This document shows, piece after piece, positions 12,645 through 23,885 of a stretch of 64,000 nucleotides of DNA (the stretch's first letter is position 1; every line of letters begins with the position of its first letter). Where the stretch lies: contig NC_089434.1 of NCBI RefSeq assembly GCF_026210795.1, positions 3,844,001 through 3,908,000 of the forward strand. Reading direction: 5' to 3'. The notes beneath the pieces were generated by a model, which saw only the letters and a program-made list of their open reading frames with translations, was not told the DNA's origin and ran no database searches. The DNA comes from Rhizophagus irregularis. Its lineage: Eukaryota; Glomeromycota; Glomeromycetes; Glomerales; Glomeraceae. The position numbers and the translations under genes were made by a program.

Positions 12645-13150
12645 ATCAAGTGCTACGACTTCACAATTTTATTGATTTAGTTGATGACGTTGAGATTTAT
12701 GAAGATTGTATTAACTGCGAGTCTGCGACGCTGGTGTTATTAAAGGTTATATAAATGTCATGATTGCGATAAACTTACTCACCGAATAAGTTTTCAATCT
12801 AATATTTTATTAAAATTCAAAAATTTTGTACAGGCTTAATGGCTAAAAAAAAGTTGAATTATGGGAACATGTATTAAAATGGGGTCTTGTGCAAAATCCA
12901 ACTCTTATTTCACAGATGATGATTTCGAGATGAAAATTTTATTATATCCTTTTTATAAATGATTATGATTTTAATTCCCAAAAAAGACCTTCCATGAAAG
13001 AAATTCGTAATATTTTGGGTGATTAGACTTTTAGAGGTAAAAATACTGAGAAATTTAATCAAGTGGAAATAAAAAGAAAGAAGCTAATAAGTTTGAAGAA
13101 ACTTGGGCCCAAGTTTAGCGGAAGCCTCATCCATGTGCTATTTATACAAG
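12645..13150 (+). pseudogene. BTB/BACK-type protein remnant
   Basis: The plus strand at 12660-12755 reads HNFIDLVDDVEIYEDCINCE in frame. At about 12845-12910 it reads VELWEHVLKWGLVQNPTL, then TDDDFEMK after a frame change. In BTB-Kelch/TLD proteins of Glomeromycotina the BACK region typically has W(E/D)xVxKWGxxQNPTL followed by W(S/T)DDDFxxMKNTL, so the match is specific in order and spacing. Stops and frameshifts separate the blocks and no BTB or TLDc part is visible. It is interpreted as a relic. The exact ends are unclear. Confidence 0.45.
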
Positions 13151-13479
13151 TAGACCATTAAGCTTTTTTATTTCTAACATATAGTTTATTTGCTTTTCAT
13201 ATTAATTTTCCCATTGTTTGAAATTTGTAATTGAATATGTGATTATATTAACCGGTGGTTTACAATTGAGCGAACTTTATTTTAGTAAGAAATTTATCAT
13301 TACAATATTTTTCTTTAGTGCTTTGTTATTATATTACTTTATAAATGTGACTACGTAACTGATGAGCAACTTTAGCAACTATGCTGTAAAATTTTACGTA
13401 TATAAGCTAAAAAGAAACCAAAGTTACAATTAATTATTAATCAATACATAAAACTGGAAAATGTTCATTAATACCTTAT

Positions 13480-13948
13480 TCAATATTCATCGCTATCTTC
13501 ATCTGTACTTGAAGGTACTTCATCTCCACTTTCTTTGTCTTCCAATTTGGTAGATTTAATTTCACAATAACCAAACTCTCTCCTATAATCAGGTCCATCT
13601 TCGCTTTCACCAAAGTGTATTTCCGTTTCGTACTCTCTGTAGTATTTGTCTTCAGCTTCTTGAATAATATCTGAATTTTTGTATAGACGTCGTGCTTCTC
13701 TTCTCATTGCTTCTTGAGCTAGTTTCCTGGAGACAAAGCTACGACATTCAATTGAATATTCAACAGCTTTATACGGAGAAAAAAACATCGATAAGACCCA
13801 GACAGTTTTAGCTGGAGTTTTAGCTGGAGTTTTAGCTGGAGTCTTAGCTGGAAATAGACAAGAGATGATAAGATAATTAATTATCAAATAAAATATAAAA
13901 TACAAAAACACTTCTAATACCTTTAACTTGCGAGTTCCCTGTTGACAT
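13480..13948 (-). CDS. Two-exon gene for a 131-aa acidic-tailed protein with AKTP repeats
   Basis: I place the start at ATG 13948-13946. Exon 1 (13948-13921, 28 nt) encodes MSTGNSQVK and ends in phase 1. A 73-bp intron (13920-13848) has GTATTAG at its donor and TTTCCAG at its acceptor. Exon 2 (13847-13480) restores the frame, giving 131 residues. Reading straight through instead gives a 183-codon frame whose N-terminal part is intron. The protein begins with four AKTP-type repeats (12-bp DNA repeat at 13805-13850), then a central segment rich in R, E and aromatic residues (SFVSRKLAQEAMRREARRLY), and ends in an acidic serine-rich tail (SGDEVPSSTDEDSDEY). No catalytic motif or membrane segment is seen and I do not recognise the family. 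The consistent splice phase and the loss of a spurious hydrophobic segment support a real gene. It has no close neighbours. Confidence 0.6.
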
Positions 13949-14031
13949 TTCTTTCTTTTTTTTTTCTTATTGTTTATTGATGAACGATTTTCAACAGCGA
14001 TAAGAGATAAATTCAATATATATATAAACAA

Positions 14032-16470
14032 ATCAAGCGAAAAAAAATATCAGGAGTATCAAATCATTTCGATCTTTTATAGATTCTGATAAACGACATT
14101 GTGAAACCTGAATGTGCATGTGTTATTTCCTATAGAAGTTGATGCAAATTTTAGAAGCAATAATGACGTAGTTAAATACCCTTAAGATTTTAGATAAATA
14201 CCATTTTGCAGATCATATATATTTAAATTATAATCCGTAACATATAAATTCCTAAAACCTTTTAGCTTCAAATGTTACGTTATGTCATACCTCACTAATT
14301 CACGTAGCCAAACCTGAAATTTTAGTGTCTCAAGCGTCAGATTCAGTTGTCTCATCCAGTTTTTTAACAAGATAATGGAAATATTTTTTATGGTAAGTTT
14401 ATTGCCTTAAAACAGACAAGTTAAACCCTCAAAATATAAATTTTTCATTGTTCAAATAACTACATAGAACTTATAAGTCATTAATTTACGGCATTAATTA
14501 ATTATTTATTTGTTATAGGTTTTATAATGTAAACTGAATATTTTATGTTATTTTATATGTAATAATAAGGTTATGTATCTTTAAATATCCATAACTATAG
14601 ATGGACATATTGAATCATGATAATTTTATAATTGTTAGAAAGAGCTCAGAAAAGTCAAAGATTGTTCACAGGAAGCATAGCTACTAATTTTTAAGAGAAT
14701 GATAATTAATTATCTATATATATTTTTCATAATTTCTCATTACTCTATGATTTAATTTGGATGTAAATGTTGTAAATTTATGAAAAATAAAGTTTTCTTT
14801 TTTTTTCGTCCGCGTAATTTCTTATATCACGTGAGATCGCAATTTGCAATTTATTGGCTGATCAATGTTGAAATTAAACCAATCAATGGATTTTTATCCA
14901 TGCTCAATTTCTTATACAAAAAAAGGAATGTTTAACGCTTTATTAGTACCTAATTTAATTACAGAAGATTTTATTTAAATGACCTAAACAGTTCAAAGTT
15001 GTAAGAGTTTATAATATATTAGAGTGATTGCTTTAAATTATCATCACTTCTAAGATATAAGATAAAATGTAAATATTATTTAATTTTTGTTAATGTTAAA
15101 ATCTTATTGAAATTCTGGTAAACATTATAAATTTTTTCTGTATGATGAAATTTAAGGTTTATTGAAATCGATGCAATGTATCTGACTTAATTCATTTTTT
15201 TTTGATTGCTTTAAAATAATGTTTCTATAATATTACTTTATCTACTAGTGACAAGGTTCGTTTTTTCCACTTTTATTTTCAAATCCTTGTATTCAAAGAA
15301 ATTTTCACGAATTAGTTTTAATATCCAGGAGGATTTGGTGATTTTTGAAATTTTGCAGGACGAAGTCTAATGGACCATGGTAGCAGCAACGACATCAACA
15401 GCGAGAATCGAGTCAAGAAAAAATAGATGCATGGAGGCAATGAAATAGTGAATACACATTTAAATTATTTTTAAGTCAGTCATATAATTCGTAAAATAAT
15501 TATCTTTAAACTTCTTTTCGCTTCATTTTTTCTATTAAGCCAAACTATTTAAATTGTCAAAGAAATGAAAGAATAAGATTTTACCGTGTGACAAATGAAA
15601 CAATCATTATCAAACTTTCTATATCTAGTGGCAGACTATAACTGAAAATTTGACTAATATTTCAGTTTATTTATTTATTTATTTATTTGAATATCATTGA
15701 GAAGTAATAAAATATATTCATGTATTTTCAATTTATTGCCTTTAAATTGACCATTACATAATAATTATTTTATTTCCTAGTTCCATATTGAATAATTTTT
15801 TTCCAAAAAGATAAATAATAAATAAATCTAGTTATTTCTTTACAATTATGCAATTTGGTCGGCATCAAATTTGACCGAAATATATGAAACCTTAATTCCT
15901 GTCAGAATAAGACTCAAATTAGTATTAATAAATTTTAAAATTTTATGGGGTCACGAAAATAATAAACGATGATATTAACAAAATTTTTATATAAAATCGG
16001 TTTAATAAATCTTTTTGCAAACGAGTACACCAAAAATAATTTATTATAGAAAATATTCCGGCTTATTTATAAGGTAGAATGAATATTACAAGCAAGGTTT
16101 TATTTATTGAAGCAGGGGAACACTTTCTGTATATTAATATTTAATATGACATTTCTATTACTATTTTCTTTATGGTAATGATTTTTCAAAATTTTATTAT
16201 CTTTATTTTTTTCATTTGAGAATGATGAAAATACTCAAAATATGAAAATAAGTTGGGATTTTCATAAAACAGGATTTGATTTTGGTTATAATTCATGATT
16301 TATATATAAAAGATCAATTATACGCTAATAATGATTATTGTAAATTCAAATATTTTTTTTTTATTTAATAAAGGAAAAAAGTCATTAGTTGTACGTATGA
16401 TATAATTTAGAGAAAATCGATAAATATCCTTATCCTTTTTACTATTGATTCATCAAATACGTATATACGG
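14032..16470. other. Intergenic DNA without a supported gene
   Basis: Mostly AT-rich. A short more GC-rich patch at 15355-15430 follows a good acceptor-like TTTTGCAG and reads MDHGSSNDINSENRVKKK before a stop. It could be a last exon, but no upstream exon is visible. A (TTTA)n microsatellite lies at about 15668-15690. Confidence 0.4.
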
Positions 16471-17134
16471 TGTATAAGTAACAGGGCGGACATCCCCATA
16501 TTATCACGATATTGCCGATCATTTTGCCGATCACTTGTCCAATATTATCACATAAAAAAATACCGTTGAATTAGTTTTTTCACAAATTCTACATAATAAT
16601 GTATAAAATTTCGATTTTATTTACTTTATTTTATTTATTGTTAATAAATTAGTTCTTAAAATAATTCATAAAGATTTTGTCAAATATCAGACATATATTA
16701 ATTTTACAATAATTGTAAACATTTATTTAATGATAACTTTTGGGTTATCAAAAATTATCCAGGTTTATTTTAGCCATTGATTCTTGAATACCTAAATAAT
16801 ATACTGTAAAAGTTTCAAGTTTCGCCCGAAGATCAGTGGCTTCGCCCGAAGCTTCAAAGTCACGTTAGCAGATGATCGGCATATATATAGCATATATATT
16901 AATTATTGAAAATTTGACGTAAAATCTAACTTTGGAAACACACCTTATTTTGCCACAATACTTTTATATTAATTTATTGATAAATGAAACTATTAAATAA
17001 AATAATTTAACATAAATTGTCAGAACATTTATTGCTTGGAATAAAGCTTCAAATTTAACGTGATATCACTTATATCATGATCGGCAAGTGATCGACATTG
17101 TGATATAATGCATGTCCGCCCTGTTTGTATAAGT
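16471..17134. mobile_element. MITE with 14-bp TIR and 9-bp target duplication (MULE-like)
   Basis: The element spans 16480-17125 (646 bp). It begins AACAGGGCGGACAT and ends with the exact reverse complement, flanked on both sides by TGTATAAGT (16471-16479 and 17126-17134). Homology of the ends continues imperfectly inward through ATATCAC and a GCCGATCA word that is repeated near both ends. Nine-base target duplications are typical of Mutator-like elements, so MULE-derived MITE is the best guess. No transposase frame exists inside, so it must be mobilised in trans. A direct repeat TTCGCCCGAAG occurs twice near 16822-16853. The sharp ends suggest fairly recent insertion. Confidence 0.88.
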
Positions 17135-17770
17135 ATGCTCATTTATCAATATTCTAATTTTAAAATTTATAAATTGGACCATATTTTAATATCATAAAAT
17201 TGCGACCGTTATTATTTCACTAATCATGTTAACTAGAAATCATTTTATTTTTCACCAAACGCTCCATTTTATCCTTCGTAAATCGTAACTAAAATTTTTA
17301 TTTTTTCGTTCTTTGATCATATTTAGAAATTATCACATGAAATGAGCTTATGTGATTTAGCGGTTGTGGATGTTAATTTCAAATCTTTCAATAGAATGTC
17401 AACTAATGATGATCAAAATTCTTACACGCGCGCGTTTCGCATTTCGCACATCTTTATTTAATGATTTCCTGAAATCATTGTTTATAAGGGAATTACTAAT
17501 CCTTCGTACACTTCGATCAAGCAATAAGTTTTACATGATTTAGAAATAATGATCTGGAAATTATGAAGTCATCTCAGGTGATTAAATACAATAATTATTA
17601 TATTAACGTCTGGTTAATTTATTCTCGACTTTTTTTTCCAAATAAATGATATAGACTGATTTGTGAAAGATGAAAAATATAATTTTAATCCGAAAACAAT
17701 CATAAAGAATAAAATGAAATAAAAGAATTCATTATTTAATTTCATTATATTAAATACGCTATATAAATAT
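17135..17770. other. Intergenic DNA downstream of the TIMELESS-like gene
   Basis: AT-rich, with an alternating CACGCGCGCG tract at about 17425-17435. No gene recognised. Confidence 0.45.
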
Positions 17771-17910
17771 ATTAATATTTAAATAATTTTTTGTTTTTCA
17801 TTTTTTCATATTTAAATACTTTAAATACTTTAAAAATATCAGAGTAAATTACCATCATCACACTCCAAATTTTATTCAATTGTTTAAATTTTACAATTAC
17901 GATTGTATCC

Positions 17911-20313
17911 TTATTGTAATATTTGACAATCTTCAAAACTTTTGGGATACAAAAGTTCAACAAATAATAAAGAATTCTTTGAAATCTCACTAAGTAACTT
18001 GTTACTAATATTCAAAATGAATGACAATAATTCATCTTGACCCAACGTTACTTCTTGACGATGTCCAATATCATCCAAGATACGACTAAAAAGAAACATA
18101 ATCGTTATCTTGTAAAACATCCCTTCAAGATCGTATTTATACCAGATACGATAAAAAAATTCTACTATATAATTGAGTTCTTCGTCATCTAATTTGCTAT
18201 ATTCTTCCAGTATCTTACAATAATTTTTTATAATCTCATCAGTGATGAATTTCTTTTGGGGCCCATCGGACAATTGTGTCACTCCCTCATAATGATCTAA
18301 TGTTTCTAAATAAGCGTAAACAGCAGAAAGTAATGCCTTTTGTTCTTTGAAAGTAAGAATTTCTATATTCTTAAGAAGATCAAGGATACGGTTTGTATAA
18401 ACTTCATTATCATATATATTTTTTAATATAGACAGCGCCATTTCGTGATTTGATCCATTAAGTGCATGTTTTATTGTTAATAACATACTTTTTAAGCATT
18501 TAAAAGCATATTGTAAATTCCGATTCGAATTCTACATGTACAAAAGAAATTATTATTATTAATACATATTAATTATTTTTTAAAAAAAAAACATGTTAAT
18601 TCATATATTACCTCTTTTGGTTCGCATTTTACTAATAAAGAAAACGTCCATTCGAACGATTCGACAGTTATAGCAGGAAGTACTTGAGAAATATCAGATA
18701 TCTTATATATTGACAACAAGACTCCATCTTTTAAAAATAATGAATTTTCTGAAGTTAACCGTATCCTGAAATTTAAAATATAATCGACTAAATACAAATA
18801 ATAAGCAATGATCTTATTAATGTCAGGATTATCTAGATTAGCCTTAATTTCTCTTTGGATCGTGATGATGAGAACTATACAATAAATACATAATTTAATA
18901 AGTTAGATTGTTTAAATTGATAATTTATTTTATTTATAAAAAATACCTTCGAACGCATTGCTTGTAATTATTTTTAATGAAGCTAATTTCATGCATTTCC
19001 GGGTTTGATCATTAAGAACCACGCGTCTTTTCTTATTAACATGTTCAGTCTATAATTAAGATAAATAGTCAGGACAGTTAGATCGTAAAAAACTATAATC
19101 TTAATGATTATAATAATTAAATATTTACCAAGATCTTTTGCCCATTCTCAGTTTTTTCTCTCAGTCCTATTGAATCAGATCTTGGAATTTCTTGCCAGGT
19201 TTGTCGTATATCTACTGGTACCTCATAACCTTTTTTAGTATCTACCCATACTTTAGGGCAAACCTTAGAAACTTTTTTACGTATTTTGTCTTGCTTATTT
19301 TTCATTTGTTCCATTAATTTAACCCCTTTTGATGATGCTTCCTATAAATCATATTAATTAATATTAATTAAAATCAGAATAAATCAAATAATCGAATATA
19401 ATGCTCATACCATTTTTGGATCTGTGAATAAATCGTCAGAACTATTATACCCAAGAATGTGATAAAAAATCTCTAAGATAAGTGTATGCCAAATAGCCTC
19501 ATTTTTATCGCTCGCCATAATCATAATGATCTCGAAAAGATTCTCATTGCAAAATTGAACGATCAAATCAAAATGAGCTTTTAATTTCTCGTTAATGGTT
19601 AGATTTCCGGAGCAAGGAGCATCTTTGATCGCCAGGAGATTACGACAGATTAGAAGCAAAAGATGAATAAACTTCTTATCATCACTATTTCTATCGACCA
19701 AATTCAAATGCCATTGTAACATATATCGGATATTGTGTATTATTGAAATATTCAATATAAACAAATCCTTATAAGCAGAGTTCATCTTTAGGAACGGTAA
19801 ATCATTGAGATTTTTACTCATTGGATAAATTTTGGTCATTCGAGTTAATAATTCGACTTTATTTAAAGAAAGAGGATTTAAAATTAATAAAATTGAATTA
19901 ATCAAATGAAATCATAAAAATATTTTAGTTTTACCGCATATTCGTGAAGTTTCCCTTTGTGAATTATTTTCAAGACGACCGTTTAAAAGAATTATAGGGA
20001 ACAGTCGTGATTCCATAAACTCTAACTTGTAAAGGATAATAAAACATTCTTCTTCTTTATAAACTATTTTATTAATTTCTTGAAGTGATGGGATAATATT
20101 TATTCCTGGAATAAAAAGATTATAAGAGCTGCCATCACGCGTAAAGACTTTAGTTGTTTCTCCTAGCAGGCTGACATGTTTGTTTATAATTGAATTCCAA
20201 TATTCGAATTCGTTCTCATTCTTGACGCGTTGAAAACGTTTTTGTCTTGCTCTTTTACTAAAAGTATCCTTGTTAGCGCTATTAATAAAATTAACGGAGG
20301 TTGTTCGTTTCAT
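17911..20313 (-). CDS. TOF1: TIMELESS/Tof1/Swi1 family replication-fork protection protein
   Basis: Six exons join in consistent phase: 20313-19935, 19856-19411, 19341-19129, 19049-18947, 18874-18612 and 18531-17911. The introns are 69-80 bp, all GT-AG, and the product is 674 aa. It matches the TIMELESS N-terminal fold region by region: residues about 65-140 with SLQEINKIVYKEEE and LFPIIL, then LLLLICRNLLAIKD at about 192-205, IWHTLILEIFYHILG at about 250-265, VWVDTKKGYEVPVDIRQTW near 300, and YIVEFFYRIWYKYDLEGMFY at about 589-608, a hallmark block of Tof1/Swi1, followed by LFVELLYPK. In fungi this nuclear protein, with Csm3/Swi3, stabilises paused forks and supports S-phase checkpoint signalling. 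The start is the first Met after a possible 5' UTR intron (GTAAGT near 20375). The C-terminus ends soon after the conserved region, shorter than usual for the family, so a C-terminal exon could be lost or missed. Confidence 0.85.
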
Positions 20314-20689
20314 ATCTATTATGTTAATGTTTAAAGTGAGAAAAAAAAAATTCGTCTTAAATAGACGCGACTTACCACGTGAACTTAACGTGTAACATGG
20401 TTGCCTTGTGTGACAAATCACATTACAAGATTTTGCCGCAGTAATTTAAAAAATGGATTGGCATAATTCCATAATTTACGCATAAATAGCTAGCATTAAT
20501 GATACAACTTCAGCAAAAGACTTTTATGATAATATTGCTATTACAATTTATAAAAAATAATGATTATAATATTGCTTTAAGGCAATAATACTAATAAAAT
20601 TTTGAAGCCGCAGACATGGTTTGGTTTGGTCTACAACACCACCAATACCAAAAAAAATCCAGTTAATTTTAAGTAGCCTACATCTATTT

Positions 20690-21356
20690 CCAAATGTAAT
20701 CTTTTCCCGATAACAATTTCCTGACAAGACAAATTCTTGAATGGACATTTTCCTGAAAAGAACTTTTCCCGACATTATTGCCTCGACAAATTACGAAAAA
20801 TGATTTACATAAATACTTGATTTTACTGCGAAAAAATAAAAATAAAAATAAATTTTTTTATATAATAAATTAATTAATGATCTTATCAAAAACTTTTCAA
20901 TCAATTCTTTATGGAATATTAATTTCATGAAATTTATTATAAATTATTTTACAGTTTTAGGAATATCATCAAATTTATTAATTTGAAATATTATAAATGA
21001 AATTAAATCTTAATTAATATTTTTAAAAAAGTTATTGGATATTAATGACAAAAATATGAAATGGTCAACAATTATTTTCTAAATAGATTATTTTGCTCAG
21101 TTTATTTTGTATATCTATTTGTAAAAACACCGTTTGTGTAGTATCGCAAAACAATATTTTATTATCAATAAAATTAATTAAAATTTGAATATTTGCGATT
21201 TATCAGTTATAATGTTTTATGTATAAAATTTCGATTTATAAATAACTTTTTTTTTCTTTTATTGTTAGATACTATATACTCAACCCAAAGTTGCATTTTT
21301 AATAATTTGATTTCGGGAAAATTTCATGTCGGGATAATATCATGTCAGGAAAAAAT
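20690..21356. mobile_element. Fold-back element built from TTTCCTGACA / TTTTCCCGACA words
   Basis: The left end (about 20697-20795) carries TTTTCCCGATA, TTTCCTGACA, ATTTTCCTGA, TTTTCCCGACA and CTCGACA. The right end (about 21308-21356) carries the complements, reading GGGAAAATTTCATGTCGGGA then TCATGTCAGGAAAAA. About 510 bp of AT-rich DNA separates them. The words are not a single long arm but iterated short motifs in opposite orientation. No transposase is encoded. A 75-codon minus-strand frame at 20775-20548 overlaps the left words and is not judged a gene. Target duplications were not identified. Confidence 0.6.
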
Positions 21357-21590
21357 GCTATAACGTAAGTTACTTAGCAAGTTTAAATTACATGACTAAT
21401 AACCATTAAATTTTAGTAGTAATCATTTGTTATCATTCATTTTTTTATCATTTTTATTTTTTTATTTTTTAAACGAAATGAATATATTTTAAAAACTTTT
21501 TATTATAAATGGTAAACCGTCAGGGTAAGTATACCAATTAATGATGTATGATGCAATCGGCAATATTTGTAACATGTCGAAGATTATATA
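21357..21590. other. Spacer between fold-back elements
   Basis: AT-rich, nothing recognised. Confidence 0.4.
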
Positions 21591-21773
21591 GAAAACAAGT
21601 ACAGTATGGAATCCTATGTATGTATGTATGGTGGTCAATGTATGGTATGTATGGTGTTAATTTTCATACGGTATAGTTATCACAATAGTAATATACTATA
21701 CATGAGCCACCATACATACCATACATTGACCACCATACATACATACATAGGATTCCATACTGTACTTGTTTTC
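21591..21773. repeat. Perfect 66-bp inverted repeat with 51-bp loop
   Basis: Bases 21591-21656 and 21708-21773 read as exact reverse complements by eye, starting GAAAACAAGTACAGTATGGA and containing (ATGT)n and GGTATGTATGGTG. The 51-bp spacer is AT-rich. Lack of mismatches implies a very young origin, ongoing gene conversion, or an assembly or replication artefact. A plus-strand 75-codon frame here is an effect of the repeat. A transcript would form a long hairpin. Confidence 0.92.
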
Positions 21774-21853
21774 GTCACCCCCCATGTCGAACAATCAAAT
21801 GAACATCATATTGCATACATAGTATTTATATGATATCATATCTGGAGTTCAAC

Positions 21854-22452
21854 TTCACTGAAACCTATTTCGTCGAAGCCATTTCGCCAAAGGGATATTT
21901 CACCAAAGCGATATTTCATTACTGAACACGGAAAAATTTTTGATTGGAGAAGAACTTTCGCCGAAATAGCATTTCACTGAAACCCCATTTCACCGAATTC
22001 CATTTCGCCGAAGCGAATGGACATTTCGCAAATCTTTTCTAGGAAAATTTTTGAATTATCTGCCGTGATTTATTATATTTATCTTGTTTGTTTATAATAC
22101 ATTAATCTTTTTTTTTTTACTTACTTTTTCGTGAATAAATGTTTCAGGAAAATAAAGTTATTTATTTATTGCTTAACAATTAATATTAGTTTACTTGTGT
22201 GCTGAAGTGATAATATCCTGGAAAAAACAATCTCTAAAAATAATTTAATTTTATATTCATTGCGCGCGATAAATATTTTTTATAAAAATGTTAATCGTTA
22301 TCATTTTTAGCGAAATGTTCATTTGGCGAAATGGGATTCGATTTGGTGAAATGGATTTTGGCGAAATGGACGATTCGGTGAAATGGATTCGATGAAATGC
22401 ACTTTCGGCGAATGTCCTTCCCTTCGGTGGAACATCCTTTCAGCAAAATGTA
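21854..22452. mobile_element. Fold-back element built from TTTCGCCGAA-type words
   Basis: The left cluster (21854-22035) has at least eight variants of ATTTCGCCGAA and ATTTCACCAAAG. The right cluster (22308-22452) has at least eight of the reverse orientation, such as GGCGAAATGG and GGTGAAATGGATT. Around 270 bp of AT-rich DNA lies between. Words are separated by only a few bases and vary by one or two substitutions, so many alternative hairpins are possible. No protein is encoded. A minus-strand 87-codon frame across the right cluster is discounted. Confidence 0.75.
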
Positions 22453-22920
22453 CCGTGACCGTATTATATAGTTTTTGTTTTGAAGTATATATAAAATATT
22501 TATATTGGAAATCTTACTAATATGTGCATTTTGAGAATTCTTGTATGATGTCAATAAGTTTGAAATATAAATTTGTGAAACTGATATTGCTGCAAAACCA
22601 TGTCTGTCCCGTTCCTACTAATTCCTAAAAAAAGTGATTAAAAAAAATAAAAAGAGGAGATCAATTGATATTGATCGGTCTTTTGAACCTAAAAAAACTG
22701 TTGGTCTTGTTGATCCATCAAACGATCACGGGGGCCATCTTTAAAGAATTGTCTGCACGTGTCCTAAAGATCGACACAACACGACTTCAGTTAAATTTAT
22801 ACCGAGTCTATTTGTTTTACAACGATTGTCTCATCAAACTGAAATTTAATTCGCATTAGCACAATGGATAAATGCAGCCAACTAATAAGGAACTTGAGTT
22901 TTTTATTTTTGCAAACGTTG
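22453..22920. other. Intergenic DNA with a short GGTCTT-containing patch
   Basis: Around 22660-22750 the sequence GATCGGTCTT recurs from 509-518, with further GGTCTT words. No gene is supported and the 64-codon frame there is not conserved-looking. Confidence 0.4.
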
Positions 22921-22930
22921 AAATTTTATA

Positions 22931-23885
22931 ATGTCATATTATGAAGATGATAATGAATGTAAAAGATGTGGAGAACATAATGATTATCAATGGGGATGGT
23001 GCAAATCATGTCAAATAAATGATTTTAAAAAAAATTTCACAAATTGGACCAGTGGAAATGAAAAAATTGATAGTTTAATTCAGAAAAAGCAATTAGAAAT
23101 TAATAAATCTTTTGATATTATAATTGAATGGATATCATATGATCAGTTTGATGATATTAAAGAGTTAGGAAAAGAATGAATTTTCTAAAATATATTCAGC
23201 AATATGGAAGGATGGCCCATTAATATATGACAATAATAAACATGAATATTCAAGAGAACAAAGTATGAAAGTCAATTTTAAATTATATAAATCACAAAAT
23301 ATTAATGGATTTCTAAATGAGGTATTATTCTGTTGTATTGGATATTTTGGACAAATGGAAGGTAAATTTATCAAATCTGTACGAGCATATGAGAGTATTA
23401 TTTGCCGATTGTGCACATGATGAGGTTTTAACATTTAAATATTTGTAATGGAAATAGACCTGAAATTAATGTGACAGAAGCACCAAAATGTTATATTGAT
23501 TTGATAAAGCAGTGTTGGAATTCTAATCCAGATAATAGACCAAAAAGCAGCTGAAATTTCTGTATCAATTAAGTTATTTATCGGCTGCTATAAAAGGGAT
23601 GAAGCTGGTTTTGAAGATTATATAGTAGTTAAAAAGGAACAACGACATTATGAAATTGAAAAACGATTCAAAGAAGCAGAAGAATACAGAAAATCACATC
23701 TCACATCATATGATGAAAATAAACGATTAGTTGCTCATCCACAAGCTATTTATGCATCACGATTACTTAATCCATTTACAAAAAATATCTCAAAATATGA
23801 TAATGTTGACAATAACACGGTAGAAATTATTGATTTTACAAAGTTTTATAAATTTTATAAATTTTATAATTTTATAATTTTATTT
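22931..23885 (+). pseudogene. Protein-kinase pseudogene lacking the catalytic core
   Basis: From ATG 22931 the frame gives a cysteine-paired N-terminus (CKRCGEH and CKSC), the family hallmark FTNWTSGNEKIDSLIQKKQL, and the linker EWISYDQFDDIKELGK. A frameshift near 23175 then changes frame to EFSKIYSAIWKDG, the glycine-rich loop region, ending at FLNE before a GT donor. Sequence resumes near 23430 with NGNRPEINVTEAPKCYIDLI then QCWNSNPDNRPK (the C-terminal kinase lobe), shifts frame again near 23543, and runs through an EEYRKSHL tail to a stop near 23885. The catalytic loop (HRDL), DFG and APE region is absent, apparently deleted. Two frameshifts and the core deletion make it non-catalytic. 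The tail type differs from that of the 59.5-kb kinase, so it represents another subfamily. Confidence 0.85.

Noticed and set aside
13849-14031. N-terminal hydrophobic extension of the 13.5-kb gene (possible membrane segment FLYFIFYLIINYLI)
   Set aside because: This segment is the intron. Splicing GTATTAG to TTTCCAG gives an in-frame product without it.
15355-15430. GC-richer patch with an acceptor-like site and a short frame (MDHGSSNDINSENRVKKK)
   Set aside because: No upstream exon, donor or homology could be found, so a gene cannot be supported.
21606-21833. 75-codon plus-strand frame
   Set aside because: It spans the perfect inverted repeat, and its codons are dictated by ATGT/ATGG microsatellite sequence.
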